64,000 nt of DNA, from contig CP082782.1 of NCBI GenBank assembly GCA_028752135.1, positions 1,240,001 through 1,304,000 of the forward strand, given 5' to 3'. The notes beneath the pieces are model-generated. The model saw nothing but the letters and a program-made list of their open reading frames with translations, did not search any database and was not told where the DNA came from. A program made the translations under genes and the position numbers. Numbering within the stretch: position 1 is the stretch's first letter; each line of letters opens with the position of its first letter. Below, piece by piece: positions 39,861 through 50,131 of the stretch. The DNA comes from Ehrlichia sp028752135. Its GTDB lineage: Bacteria > Pseudomonadota > Alphaproteobacteria > Rickettsiales > Anaplasmataceae.

Positions 39861-40520
39861 TTACACATTCTTTATTACTGGGTTATGTTCAGAAACTTTA
39901 AAATTAGATGCATTAGGACTTATAAGATAACTATTAGCTAATTCTCCATAAACAATATTTAAAGAACTAGCAATATGCTGGAATTCACTGCTTAATAAAG
40001 AATACAAAAATCTTGCTTTAATATAATCTGATGTATTTATAATAGAAACATCATCTAATCTGGGTAATATATTACTCAAATACAATAGAGCCTCTTGCAA
40101 TAGTGTTTTAGTTTCTTCCAACGAAATATGTATACTTTTTTCAATATCAAGAAGGTTATGTAACAGATAATAAATATTATACTGTACATATCCATCTAAT
40201 TCATTATCACATAAATTTCTTACCCTAAACAATGCACTTCTAGCAAATTTACACATACATTTAACATTGATAAGATTAGTATTAAGTGCATTGTCTCGAT
40301 TTTTACCTTCTTCTAATATATATTTCCTTCTTAGATTTTTTATATATAAAGAACGTATTATACCTACAGTAATTTTACACATAACAAATACCATTAATAT
40401 CAATGGCAAACAAAATAACAATATTCTATCTATAACACTAAATGCAAGCTTACTACAATAATTACTCAAACAATCTACATTTGTATCCTCCACGAAGTCA
40501 TTCAAGTCATTTAAATCCAT
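39861..40520 (-). CDS. Membrane-anchored helical hypothetical protein (219 aa), distant family B
   Basis: ATG at 40520 without a strong Shine-Dalgarno. An acidic N-terminus (MDLNDLNDFVEDTN) precedes a membrane segment at about residues 30-52 (IDRILLFCLPLILMVFVMCK), then a helical module with LINVKCMCKFARSALF at the place of the family B core. The remaining 130 residues are helical. The tail is Asn/Ser-rich (ISPNASNFKVSEHNP). It opens the second anchored group after the soluble genes. Similarity to family B is weak and partly positional. Confidence 0.7.
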   Translation of the reverse strand: MDLNDLNDFVEDTNVDCLSNYCSKLAFSVIDRILLFCLPLILMVFVMCKITVGIIRSLYIKNLRRKYILEEGKNRDNALNTNLINVKCMCKFARSALFRVRNLCDNELDGYVQYNIYYLLHNLLDIEKSIHISLEETKTLLQEALLYLSNILPRLDDVSIINTSDYIKARFLYSLLSSEFQHIASSLNIVYGELANSYLISPNASNFKVSEHNPVIKNV

Positions 40521-40651
40521 CTTATTTTCTACTAATTTTTTAACAATAAATAAATATACATTAAAAATATACTACAATTTTTAATAAAATAAAATTAAAT
40601 AAAAATATCAGTACATTTATACCCAATGTATAATTAAAAATTTTTAAACTA

Positions 40652-41353
40652 TTACCTATTGACTTGCATTACAGAACTAGGAACTTCACATATATATTGA
40701 TTGATACTAGATCTTATATTAACACGGTCTTTTAATATAAGTTCAGTATTAGTCAAACAGAATTTACTGAGATATTCTATACGTCTACTAAAGTTAGACA
40801 TAATACAAATACGATAACGTACTCTTAATTCATTAAAAATACTATTATTATCATTACATAATTTTAAGAAGAAAGAATTTGATCTAAGAATTGTTCCTAA
40901 TAGAATTTTACACCAGTTAACTTTATCAAGATTCTTTGCTATGGATCTGTTATCTTTCAACCAATTATCAGTACAAGACAACAATGAACTTATCATAGAT
41001 ACATCGCTCTTCATGTTATCAAGTGGTAACATTATTTCATCAACAAGACCCTTACCAAATACTTCAACATCACATATTTTCTTAATAGCATCTAAGTGAT
41101 TATTAATTAATAAACATCCGTAAGCAAGTTTTGCAATATGAATATCATACTTTTCATGTTTTTCTATATATTTGTTGACTCCATGGTTAAACTTACTTTT
41201 AAATTTATAAAAAGATAATAAAGATCTTATATGTAGTCCACATGTTTCAACTAACAATTCAATAAGAACTATTAATATCATCAATGGATATAAAAAAAAC
41301 TCAAAACAAGGCTCCACTCCATTTTTTATATTTTTTATTAGAGAATTTATCAT
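40652..41353 (-). CDS. Family B-like membrane-anchored protein (233 aa)
   Basis: ATG at 41353, 5 nt after AGGA. A hydrophobic segment at about residues 17-40 (FEFFLYPLMILIVLIELLVE) is followed by HEKYDIHIAKLAYGCLLINN, the position of the family core, and a helical C-terminal region. The C-terminus SSVMQVNR has the basic tip seen in several members. No known domain. Separated from the gene upstream by a 409-bp spacer. Confidence 0.75.
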   Translation of the reverse strand: MINSLIKNIKNGVEPCFEFFLYPLMILIVLIELLVETCGLHIRSLLSFYKFKSKFNHGVNKYIEKHEKYDIHIAKLAYGCLLINNHLDAIKKICDVEVFGKGLVDEIMLPLDNMKSDVSMISSLLSCTDNWLKDNRSIAKNLDKVNWCKILLGTILRSNSFFLKLCNDNNSIFNELRVRYRICIMSNFSRRIEYLSKFCLTNTELILKDRVNIRSSINQYICEVPSSVMQVNR

Positions 41354-41762
41354 AAAGATCCTAGGTTATTGATGTTTTTATTAATATAATAAGAGCTAAT
41401 AATTTAATTAAGCTTAATTTCATTTTAACATAACTAATAACAGTTAATTAATATAGTGTTAGAAATTTAGTCCTGATTTACTATTATGTAAAGGGTTTCT
41501 TCTATAGTAAGCTCAAAAAATTAACTATTAAATCATATATATTAAAGATGATTATCAAATTACTTATATTTTATAGTTTTATAGTTTTATAAATATTTTA
41601 CAAGAAATTTTATTATAATTCTTAATATATTTATAAATAAATTAATAACAAGTCATAAGGTTACCCTACTCAAAAATACAAACAACATAACAGAAAACTT
41701 TAGTACAACATAAACATGTATCAGTAAAACACACAATTATAATTTTTTATTATATGTCTAAT
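41354..41762. other. Intergenic, no gene seen
   Basis: AT-rich, with a short TTTATAGTTTTATAGTTTTATA repeat near 41570-41590 and no ORF. Confidence 0.5.
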
Positions 41763-42578
41763 TTATAAACATTTAGTATATGCATGTTCTTCAATTTGAA
41801 TACCAGATTCTCTGTAAGAATCTAAATTAGATGACATACTAGCTTGACTTTTTAATATAGACTTAATATTTTTCAAAGAACCTTTAACACAAGATTTGAA
41901 ATCAGTAATTAAAGAGTGTAAAGTTCGTAATCTCGGCATAGTATCATATGAAGCTTCTTTAGAGGAAACAACATTGTTTATAAACACATATATTCTCTTA
42001 AAAGGAGGATTATAAGACATATCATAACAAAGTTCTTCAAAGGTTTCATTCTTAAGAATTTCTTTTAACAGTTCTTCACACTTGTGAAGTTTACTCTTAT
42101 AATCTTCAAAATTAATAGGTGCAGCAGAAATTATATTCTGATCTTTTAACTTGACAAGTATATTACACTCAAGTGCAAGCTTTTTAATCTCAGATACTTT
42201 AACACCCATAAAATTTATGTAATCTTTCTGTATTTTATTGCAACTTTCAGACAGCATATTAAGTTCATAAAACTGAAGAACAATTTCGGTTAACTTTGCC
42301 TCAACAACAGAAAACCTACATGTAAATTCCACAACTTTGGGATCTAATTCTGGATGCTTTTTTATCTCTTCATTTATTTCTTTTGATAACTTTCTGTTCT
42401 CTTTTATATCATGTGATAACTTGAATATCGAAAAAACACACAAAGTAATACCACCTACAATAAACGATGCCAAAAATATTAATAACGGTATTTGCAACAA
42501 AGCAGTTACAAAAGGTAATGTACATAACAATGCCATCAATATTATTAATGCCACATTCGCTAAAATTAATACTAACAT
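41763..42578 (-). CDS. Family B protein with double membrane segment and one module (271 aa)
   Basis: ATG at 42578, shortly after TAGG. Two hydrophobic stretches (about residues 2-28 and 31-53) suggest a hairpin anchor. Then comes a typical module: HPELDPKVVEFTCRFSVVEAKL, CNILVKLKDQN and a helical end with YVFINNVVSSKE in place of the QNCL motif. Of the anchored members it is closest in sequence to the soluble ones. Function unknown. A two-helix N-terminal anchor plus cytosolic helical domain is also the layout of bacterial inclusion-membrane proteins, which is only an analogy. Confidence 0.8.
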   Translation of the reverse strand: MLVLILANVALIILMALLCTLPFVTALLQIPLLIFLASFIVGGITLCVFSIFKLSHDIKENRKLSKEINEEIKKHPELDPKVVEFTCRFSVVEAKLTEIVLQFYELNMLSESCNKIQKDYINFMGVKVSEIKKLALECNILVKLKDQNIISAAPINFEDYKSKLHKCEELLKEILKNETFEELCYDMSYNPPFKRIYVFINNVVSSKEASYDTMPRLRTLHSLITDFKSCVKGSLKNIKSILKSQASMSSNLDSYRESGIQIEEHAYTKCL

Positions 42579-42684
42579 AAACCTACCAACATTTTCTATT
42601 TTTACATATTCATAAATTCAAATTTGCAATACAATAATTAAACTTAATGACAAAAAGAGCTTCTAGCGTTAAAAATATAAAAAA

Positions 42685-43407
42685 CTACAATACTAAGTTT
42701 GTCCTACTATTAGAAATTGTACTGGTTACCGTAACATCAACTAATAAAGACTGTTGTACATTATTATCTACATCACCAGATAACATAGTTGTAATGCTCA
42801 ACACAAGTAACTTTGCACTATATTCAAGCATATAACTACATTGTTCCAACATATCACTATGAAAACTATCCTTCTTACTAAGAGATCTAACATAATTAGT
42901 TTGATCAATAAGTACTTCTAACATCTGCTTACATTGTTTCAACACTTCTTCACTAAGTTCTTCAGATAAAATAGTACCATCGGTACCATCTTCTTTTTTC
43001 TCCTTAATTAACACCTTATTTCCAGTTGCATTTAAAACCAGTTCATATTTATTGGTAAATTCACAAAAAGTATTTTTACTATACAAAATTATATTAATAA
43101 GGTCAGAAATCTCTTTGCTTGAAAGACAAACTGGTAACACATCAATTTTTTGTCGAAATATGCATTCATAGCCACAAATACCTCCTTTACATATCTCAGA
43201 CCAGGTTGCAAATTTATCAAAGCTAGTTATAGATTCTCTATGATTTTGCTCTGGAGCACTTTTTTCCCATAAAAAGGATGCCTTAGAAATAACCTTATAA
43301 CCAGATGGCCATAACTTTTTACACAGCATCCACGGCCAATTTAAAGGTATATAAATTATTTTTAGTATAAAATAAAATATACTTAAGACATAATCTATTA
43401 TAGTCAT
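42685..43407 (-). CDS. Hypothetical protein with hydrophobic N-terminus (240 aa)
   Basis: ATG at 43407, weak ribosome site. N-terminal hydrophobic segment (YVLSIFYFILKIIYIPLNWP, about residues 6-25), then a Cys/Trp-containing stretch (FATWSEICKGGICGYECIF) and helical sequence with an acidic Lys/Glu patch (IKEKKEDGTDGTILSEEL). It lacks the VRFT core, so family B membership is unclear. The tail LLVDVTVTSTISNSRTNLVL recalls LLLVDVDMVTYNTVANVL, encoded after the in-frame TAG of the ORF at 48845. Last gene of the long minus-strand run. Confidence 0.7.
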   Translation of the reverse strand: MTIIDYVLSIFYFILKIIYIPLNWPWMLCKKLWPSGYKVISKASFLWEKSAPEQNHRESITSFDKFATWSEICKGGICGYECIFRQKIDVLPVCLSSKEISDLINIILYSKNTFCEFTNKYELVLNATGNKVLIKEKKEDGTDGTILSEELSEEVLKQCKQMLEVLIDQTNYVRSLSKKDSFHSDMLEQCSYMLEYSAKLLVLSITTMLSGDVDNNVQQSLLVDVTVTSTISNSRTNLVL

Positions 43408-43892
43408 AATCTATACACATTAAGATATCAATAAAACATATTAACACAATTAATAAAATTAATAAAATTAATTTTTACTAATTATGTCATACATGCTACA
43501 TCATCATAAACTGTAAATACACATCTATACAAAATGCTATACAATAAGATACACATCCATATAATAGTGGATATGTTTAATCCTAACAACTAAATGATAT
43601 AAGTACTTAAACTCTTAATCATACTTATGTATCTATTAGCTAATTCTATAAGTGTATTTTTATAAATCGCTATAACTATGGATCTTGCAAGATTTGATAA
43701 TCTAACTTTGTATATTAACTTTATAAAAATTATTAGTGCGTACCTTCATAAATAAATTTATATCGTTTAAATACTTTTTTAGCTCATATAATCATTAAAT
43801 GTATACATTTGCACCATTCCATATTTTTCATTGTCTTATACATTACAATACTATATATTAATTTAATTTTTTAATTATTGTAAATATTTTAT
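43408..43892. other. Divergent spacer between the minus-strand run and plus-strand family C genes
   Basis: Contains the promoters for both directions, none assigned. Just before the plus gene, TTAATTTTTTAATTATT is conserved with the region before 45327. Confidence 0.45.
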
Positions 43893-44873
43893 ATGATGTC
43901 CAATGTAAATCAACTTACTTTTAATTCTATATATCAACAATTAAATATGACTGCTGAACAGCTATATAATAAAATGTATGAAATATCTAATACACGCAAT
44001 GAATATTGTCCTTACTTTAAACCCACAGAGAAAGGATTAATAATGTTTTTTTATACCACTTGCATTATCCTACAGCAGCCTAATTTAGTTAAATCATCTA
44101 ATTCAGTTCCTTCTGTTATACCTGAAATAGAAAAACAAACAGAAGATTTAATTATGTTATTTGGTACTTTGCATAACTATTTTGTTTATAGAAAAAAAGA
44201 AAACACCATTCAAGCAAGAAGATTTCTTTTTCAAACAATTAAAAAAGCTAACGATTATATAATAAATATAGCAATTTTGTGTAATCAGTTGATATGTACT
44301 AGCGATCTTATCAATAAAGACTTTATATACATAGCTTCCTGTATTCATAACATACAATTTTTTGCTAGACACATCATAACCAAGTTTAATGAGAATATAA
44401 TATTTTACAAGAATTTACTAGTGCTATCACACTATCCCCCTTATACACATCACAATCCATCAAATATCACTACAAGTATAAAAGGAAACCTTCCAATTAA
44501 TATAGACCTTAACACACTGAGAACAAATATAGCTATACATAACTATATAGAACTGTTAATATGCCATTACAATCAAACAAATGAAGTATATAAAAAGTTT
44601 TTATTTGAAGAATTAGAAAAACAATATCATTGTAGTTTTTACAAGCTACTACTCTGCATAGCTAATGCAGAACTTAAAAACTCCAGTGAACAACCTCTTA
44701 CTAAGGGAACAGAAGTATTTTTATGTGATGGGCAGCCAATAATATTTAATCAATTATCTATAGTAGCAGGCTGTGAAATAAATCAAAAGGATAGCTGTGT
44801 TGCTGGTCCTCGTAGCATAGTTACTCAGCAATCATGTAATCAAACTACTCTCTATTCTTCTCCTACAAGATAA
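43893..44873 (+). CDS. Family C protein (326 aa)
   Basis: Starts at ATG ATG 43893 without a clear Shine-Dalgarno, in a leader nearly identical to that of the paralogue at 45327. The body is soluble and helical with family C landmarks in order: NVNQLTFNSIYQQLNM, NEYCPYFKPTEKGLIMFFYT, SVIPEIEKQ, LHNYFV, LCNQLICTSDLINKDFIYIA, SNITTSIKGNLPINIDL, FLFEELEKQYHCSFYKLLLC and GTEVFLCDGQPIIF. The tail is short and ends with one unit of the shared motif GPRSIVTQQSCNQ, then SSPTR. About 60% identical by eye to the next gene. Function unknown. Confidence 0.85.
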   Translation: MMSNVNQLTFNSIYQQLNMTAEQLYNKMYEISNTRNEYCPYFKPTEKGLIMFFYTTCIILQQPNLVKSSNSVPSVIPEIEKQTEDLIMLFGTLHNYFVYRKKENTIQARRFLFQTIKKANDYIINIAILCNQLICTSDLINKDFIYIASCIHNIQFFARHIITKFNENIIFYKNLLVLSHYPPYTHHNPSNITTSIKGNLPINIDLNTLRTNIAIHNYIELLICHYNQTNEVYKKFLFEELEKQYHCSFYKLLLCIANAELKNSSEQPLTKGTEVFLCDGQPIIFNQLSIVAGCEINQKDSCVAGPRSIVTQQSCNQTTLYSSPTR

Positions 44874-45326
44874 TAAATGTAGTTCTAAGTTAAGTAAGTA
44901 ATAGTTATTGGATTTTTTAATATTATACGTACGGTTTGCCATAATAGGTTAAATAATCACTTTGAACACTGTTTTATACATTTCAGTAAAAATAGATTAG
45001 TAAATATATATAATTAGCTGAGTTACAGAAATATCTGCATTAACCTATTCTTTTTTAGTATTATAAATAAAACTACTCTGATAGTAAAGTAAGCTTTACT
45101 ATAGAGTCACTAGCTTGATTTTTCATCACACATGCAAAAGATCAGTTTATATAAAAATTTATGCTAAACAAAAATAATATTCCTTAGATCTAGCATATAT
45201 TTTTATAAATAAATTTATTTCTTCAAGTACCTTTTTATTCAAACCAACTATTAAATTAGTATACATTCTTACTTTTATATATTATGATAATTTAACTTAA
45301 TTTTTTAATTATTATAATTTCTCTAT
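44874..45326. other. Spacer between plus-strand family C genes
   Basis: No ORF. The last 60 bp repeat the leader of the previous gene (TTAATTTTTTAATTATT and ATATGATG). Confidence 0.5.
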
Positions 45327-46277
45327 ATGATGCTCAATGTAAATCGACTTATTTTTAATTCTATGTATAAACAACTAAATATGACAGCTAAAAAGTTCTA
45401 CCACGAAATATATGAAATATCTAAGCAACACGATGAATATTGTCCTTATTTCAAATCTCATGAGAAAGGATTAATAATGTTTCTTTATACCACCTGCATT
45501 ATTTTACAGAAACATCCCCTAGTAAAATCAGCTAATTTAGCTCCTTCTATTATACCTCAAATAGAAAAACAAGCAGGTCGTTTAATTACGCTATTTGCAA
45601 GTTTGCATAATCATTTCGTTCGTAAGGGAAAAAACAGTACTCAGGCAAAAAAATTTCTTTCTCAGATAACTAAACAAGCTTCCTATTCCATACTAAATAT
45701 AACAATCCTGTGTGATCAGTTGATATGTACTAGCAATTTTATCAATGAAGACTTCATATATATAGCCTCTTGCATTCAGAATATACAATTCTCTATTAAG
45801 AAAATCAGGCACAAGCTCAAAAAGAACGTATTATTTTACAAAGACACATCACATAAAAATCCATTAAATATTACTACAAGCATAAAAGGAAAGCTTCCAA
45901 TTAACATAGATCTTCAGACACTTAGAACAAACATAGCTATACACAACTATATAGAACTATTAACAAATAACCAAAATAAAACAAATGAAATATATCAAAA
46001 GTTTTTATTGGAAAAGCTAGAAAAAAAATATCATTGTAGTTTTTACAAGCTACTACTCTGTCTAGCTAATGCTGCACTTAAAAATTCCAGAGGAGAACCT
46101 TTTATTAAGGGTACACAGGTGTTTTTATGTAATGGACAACCAATAGTATTCAATCAATTGTCTATAGTAGCAGGATCTGAAATTAATCAAGAAGATAATT
46201 GCATTGTCAGTCCTAGTAGTACAGTTACTCAGCAATCATATAATCAAGCCACAAATTACATTCCTATAAAACAATAA
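45327..46277 (+). CDS. Family C protein (316 aa)
   Basis: ATG ATG start at 45327 in the duplicated leader. Close paralogue of the preceding gene through the whole length: NVNRLIFNSMYKQLNM, DEYCPYFKSHEKGLIMFLYT, SIIPQIEKQ, LICTSNFINEDFIYIA, NITTSIKGKLPINIDL and KFLLEKLEKKYHCSFYKLLL. The tail keeps the SPSSTVTQQSYNQ motif and ends YIPIKQ. There is no membrane segment or signal peptide, so export, if any, would need a C-terminal signal. Evidently a tandem duplicate of the 43893 gene. Confidence 0.85.
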   Translation: MMLNVNRLIFNSMYKQLNMTAKKFYHEIYEISKQHDEYCPYFKSHEKGLIMFLYTTCIILQKHPLVKSANLAPSIIPQIEKQAGRLITLFASLHNHFVRKGKNSTQAKKFLSQITKQASYSILNITILCDQLICTSNFINEDFIYIASCIQNIQFSIKKIRHKLKKNVLFYKDTSHKNPLNITTSIKGKLPINIDLQTLRTNIAIHNYIELLTNNQNKTNEIYQKFLLEKLEKKYHCSFYKLLLCLANAALKNSRGEPFIKGTQVFLCNGQPIVFNQLSIVAGSEINQEDNCIVSPSSTVTQQSYNQATNYIPIKQ

Positions 46278-46721
46278 ATGCAGTTTTTTTTAATAGCTCT
46301 GAGCTTAATCTCATATGCATAGTTGCCAATAGGTTAAACAACTACTTCAGTACTCTTTCATCCTTTCAGTAAAATAGATTAGTATATAAGTAGTTCAATT
46401 GCAGATTAATTAACGTCGTTTTATTTTAGCGTTATGAACAAAATTACCCTAAAAATATAAAACAAGTTATACATATATCTTTGTAATCTATGCTATTCAG
46501 AAATATTATTATTAAAGGTTAAGTAACGAAGTTAAAAGTACGCTAATGAATTGTTATTCCTGTTAAACTTGATAAGCTAATCCTGATCTACATAAATCAT
46601 CAACAATATTCCACTTATTATTTTACAAACAAATTAACATGATGTAAATCTGTGCAATAAAACTGATGTACATTTTTTTCATTAAAGCATTATACAATCT
46701 ATCTAATTTTGGAGTTCTTGG
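46278..46721. other. Spacer between plus-strand family C genes
   Basis: No ORF. The TTAATTTTTTAATTATT leader is not present here, so the third gene is controlled differently. Confidence 0.5.
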
Positions 46722-47777
46722 ATGCTAAATGTAAATAATCTCATTTATAACTATATACATGAATCAATAAAAACAATGACTGATCATTTCTATAATAAAT
46801 TGCATGAATTATTTCAAAATTATACAACTTATTATCCTTACCTTGAAGCACATGAGAAAAGATTAGTAATGTTTCCTCATACTATTTGTGTTATTCTGCA
46901 AAATCCTTGTTTAGTTGAATCTGCTAAGTTAGCCCCTATTATTGTACCTGAAATTGAAGAGCAAGTAGATAATATAATTAATCTATCTTTTAGTATACAT
47001 AATTATTTTATTCTGAATAACAAACAAGACCTTAAGCAGGAAACACAATTTTTTGCTCAAATCAGTAACAAAGTTAACTCTTATGCTATAAAGTTATACC
47101 TTTTATGTGATCAGCTACTATACACTAGTGACTTTATCAATAAAAATTATATACATGTAGCTGCTTGTATTAATAGTTTAAAATTTTTTATCGACAAAAT
47201 TATACATAACATCAGTTGTAATATTACATCATATAAAACTAAAGAAGATTTACTATGTACAACAAGTATAAAGAGAAATATCGTAGTTGACATTAACCCA
47301 AACACATTTAGAAAAGAAATAAATATAAATGACTATATTGACTTGCTAAAAGATCACTATAACAACACAAATAAGGTATATCAAAAATTTTTATTGAAAG
47401 AAATGGAAGCAAAGTATCATTGTAGTTTTGATGATCTATTACTTTGCCTTGCCAATGAATCACTTAAACCAACTACTAAAGAATCTTTTATAACAGGCGC
47501 TCCACAAGTGTCTTTACTGAATAAAACACCGGAAGTATTTTACTTCCCTATAATAAAAATTTCTTCTATACGGAATCAAGTACATAACTGCGTTACAAAT
47601 ACCAATAATATTGTATCTCCTGTAAGAAAAAAGACAAATTCTAGAGTAGAAAAGAAAAAAGATACTTGTATTATAAGTTCTAGTATTAGTATTATTCTTG
47701 CCCAACATTCATATAGTAAGCCTCCCAACTCATCTTCCATAATACAAATACAAAAATGTAAACAGACAAGTAGGTAA
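46722..47777 (+). CDS. Family C protein, diverged (351 aa)
   Basis: ATG 46722 with GGAG 7 nt upstream. The body follows family C: NVNNLIYNYIHESIKTM, YYPYLEAHEKRLVMFPHTIC, PIIVPEIEEQ, IHNYFI, LCDQLLYTSDFINKNYIHVA, CTTSIKRNIVVDINP and KFLLKEMEAKYHCSFDDLLL. The tail is longer than in the two genes before it, Lys/Ser-rich (VEKKKDTCIISSSISI), and ends QKCKQTSR. The GPSS-type motif is not conserved, though SYSKPPNSSS may be a trace. Ends the plus-strand arm. Confidence 0.85.
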   Translation: MLNVNNLIYNYIHESIKTMTDHFYNKLHELFQNYTTYYPYLEAHEKRLVMFPHTICVILQNPCLVESAKLAPIIVPEIEEQVDNIINLSFSIHNYFILNNKQDLKQETQFFAQISNKVNSYAIKLYLLCDQLLYTSDFINKNYIHVAACINSLKFFIDKIIHNISCNITSYKTKEDLLCTTSIKRNIVVDINPNTFRKEININDYIDLLKDHYNNTNKVYQKFLLKEMEAKYHCSFDDLLLCLANESLKPTTKESFITGAPQVSLLNKTPEVFYFPIIKISSIRNQVHNCVTNTNNIVSPVRKKTNSRVEKKKDTCIISSSISIILAQHSYSKPPNSSSIIQIQKCKQTSR

Positions 47778-48093
47778 TCGCTTTGGTATCTTTAATAGCA
47801 TTTATGCTTACTTATAAAAGATACAACCTAATACATTTAGACAATAAAAAATTTTAAAAAACATTATACAAGTCACATTTTAATATTTCATAAAATGTGA
47901 CTCATAAATATTTATACAAATTGCAAGAAATTAATCTCTATTAATATAATAGAGTTCTGAATTATAATCAATACATATTAATTAATACTTATAAGCAGGT
48001 TAGCATTTTATACCATTTTTTAACATAATAATTTTACGCAATTAGATGGCTATACACTTATATTTATATCAATTTTATCTTCTATATATATGT
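47778..48093. other. Convergent spacer with hairpin
   Basis: An inverted repeat GTCACATTTTA / TAAAATGTGAC at 47872-47901 lies about 95 nt after the stop of the plus-strand gene, facing a decayed minus-strand gene. No other element seen. Confidence 0.5.
47872..47901. terminator. Possible hairpin terminator between convergent genes
   Basis: An 11-bp perfect stem with an 8-base loop. No clear T-run on either strand, so it is only a candidate terminator or RNA-stabilising hairpin. Confidence 0.4.
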
Positions 48094-48677
48094 CTACAAT
48101 ATACCAAGACCAACTTTAGCTTTCTCAAGATAAGGTATATTATTCTTTAATTTTTTAATAAGAGATTCATTTATTGCTTGAGGAAAATATCTTATACTTT
48201 AAGTAACAGCTATTACTAAAGAAGTATCTGCTATGAATTAAATTCAAGTTTCTTTAATAATTTATAATCTAAATCAATACAATATAAGGAATATCTAATT
48301 TCTTTAAAATAAGTTTCAATATCTTAATTTTTTTATCAGTAATAAGATTACTATTCTTTAAAAGACAAGTTACAGCATGGCAATTTAAAATGATAGAAAA
48401 TGATAATTGTCTAATTCATTTAATAATTCTGGATCTATGCTAACTGTCAGCGTCTATTTTCTACAGCAAAAATACTAAGCACTATTAACGACATGCAATA
48501 ATGATTTTTCATATATATTAAAAACATTAGAATACTACCAATCCTATAAAATTCTAATCGTGTAATAGCCCTAGAAAACACATTAATTAATGTTTTACAA
48601 TTCTTTTTAACCCATTTATACTTAAGAACTCTATTAAAAAACATTAATATACATTGTTTACAAGTTATAATAAACAA
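48094..48677 (-). pseudogene. Decayed gene of unknown family
   Basis: Stitching frames on the minus strand gives one protein-like sequence. A hydrophobic part (MSLIVLSIFAVENR, within the ORF at 48447-48677) is followed after a shift by LTVSIDPELLNELDNYHF. Then come CHAVTCLLKNSNLITDKKIK, ILKKLDIPYIVL, ADTSLVIAVT and RYFPQAINESLIKKLKNN, and it ends LEKAKVGLGIL at 48094. At least four stops or shifts. It does not resemble families A, B or C and may be a former ordinary gene trapped between the two arms of family C. The 76-codon ORF at its start is therefore likely only a fragment. Confidence 0.45.
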
Positions 48678-48844
48678 ACTTATTCAACAATATATTTAAT
48701 TTACAAAACATTTGCCACTGTATTGTATGTAACCATATCAACATCAACAAGTAACAAAGGGGGCATATTTTCGATATTCCTTCGAGCATTAGCACTTTCT
48801 ACAATAGCCCTGTTTAGAGATGGCATATACTCTTCATGTATATA

Positions 48845-49303
48845 CTAAATAAAATATCGTATACAACTAACAGCACACATTATTAAATATAAATCTTCCT
48901 TATTATCTCCCTCAACCATCATTAACTTATTATGAATTATTTCCAAATTATTCAAACCACTAATTAGAGTATCCTTTTTTCCCTTAAAAAATTCTGGTTC
49001 ATAAGAGCCAGGATTATTTACACTAATCTTGATACTACACCAACAGAACACAATATCATACCCTAACACTCTGATAACGTCCATAACATTACAATCTAAA
49101 TTCAACCGTGTAAGTACTTCTGAATGTTCTGACAATACATCACAAACTTTCATAATAAAATTTATTAATGTTTTTTCTGATAAACAATTTATACCGTATA
49201 TTTCAGGGTGTTTTGTTATAAAAGAAAAATATTGCCAATATAAATTTTCAGCATCCTTCATTAGCTTTCGTCTAAACTTAAATTCTTGTTTCTTATATCT
49301 CAT
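48845..49303 (-). CDS. Hypothetical protein (about 152 aa) with an in-frame TAG and 47 further codons
   Basis: ATG 49303, about 6 nt after GGA; the longer form starts at 49318. The protein is helical and soluble (LYWQYFSFITKHPEIYGINC), with no known domain and no membrane segment. It stops at TAG 48845, but the same frame stays open for 47 more codons to TAA at 48701, with protein-like sequence (YMPSLNRAIVESANARRNIE, PPLLLVDVDMVTYNTVANVL). That end resembles the C-terminus of the 42685 protein. So this is either a nonsense-truncated gene or a readthrough product. It lies between the two arms of family C. Confidence 0.6.
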   Translation of the reverse strand: MRYKKQEFKFRRKLMKDAENLYWQYFSFITKHPEIYGINCLSEKTLINFIMKVCDVLSEHSEVLTRLNLDCNVMDVIRVLGYDIVFCWCSIKISVNNPGSYEPEFFKGKKDTLISGLNNLEIIHNKLMMVEGDNKEDLYLIMCAVSCIRYFI

Positions 49304-50131
49304 AACTATTCCATACAAAAATCATATGCTTTTAATAAATTAATAATTTAAATAAAAAAATCAATATAAAAATAACAAATGAAACAAGCATTGAATAAAT
49401 GGTTGATAAAAAACAAATTTATTTCATTTCTTAAGATTCATAATACAAAAAGATGCATTTATTAATATCTATAAACTAAAACATAGATTTATAAGATTAT
49501 ATAAACACTTTGATTGCAAAGTATTTTAGAGAACACTTATAATTATTTCATCAATACAGAAGTGAAAAACTTATAACATCATTCTCTATAACAACCTAAA
49601 ATCATTTGAAAACCCAGCTTTTACTGAAAAACTACTTATCCATACTAATGATCCTTATCTTCAACTAATATCTTGTTTATTACAAGTATAAAAGCTATAT
49701 ATACTAGAATTCTTTAGTACTTTGTAACCAAGTAAAAAAACTCTATTGTAAAATGTAAGACCCATTAAAGACACTTCTAATCCTTTAAATGTACGCTTTA
49801 AGTTCAATTACAATACCTATTAAGTTAAATAATAGATACATTTTCTTAGCAAGATTAAAAATTTATGTAACGTTAGTTTATAATAATATACTTTATACCA
49901 GTGCTTTATCCTAGATTCATCTTCCTATAATATCCAAACAAACACAACTGATTTAGACATTCCAAGAAAAAATGTAAGCACTATAACTATTAATTAATAT
50001 TTCCATTGATCAAATTTTTACACACACAGTATACTATGAGTACTGCAAAAACAACATTTATATAAAGGAAACAAACTACTTAGCAACTCCCATAGCATAT
50101 AAAGACAACACTACACTGATTTAGAACGTTG
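49304..50131. other. Spacer of about 830 bp, no gene seen
   Basis: AT-rich. Part of it (about 49620-49990) resembles the spacers between minus-strand family C genes, suggesting that another copy unit once extended here. Confidence 0.45.

Noticed and set aside
48654..48848. 64-codon plus-strand ORF
   Set aside because: Antisense to the coding-like extension after the TAG at 48845, which explains its openness.
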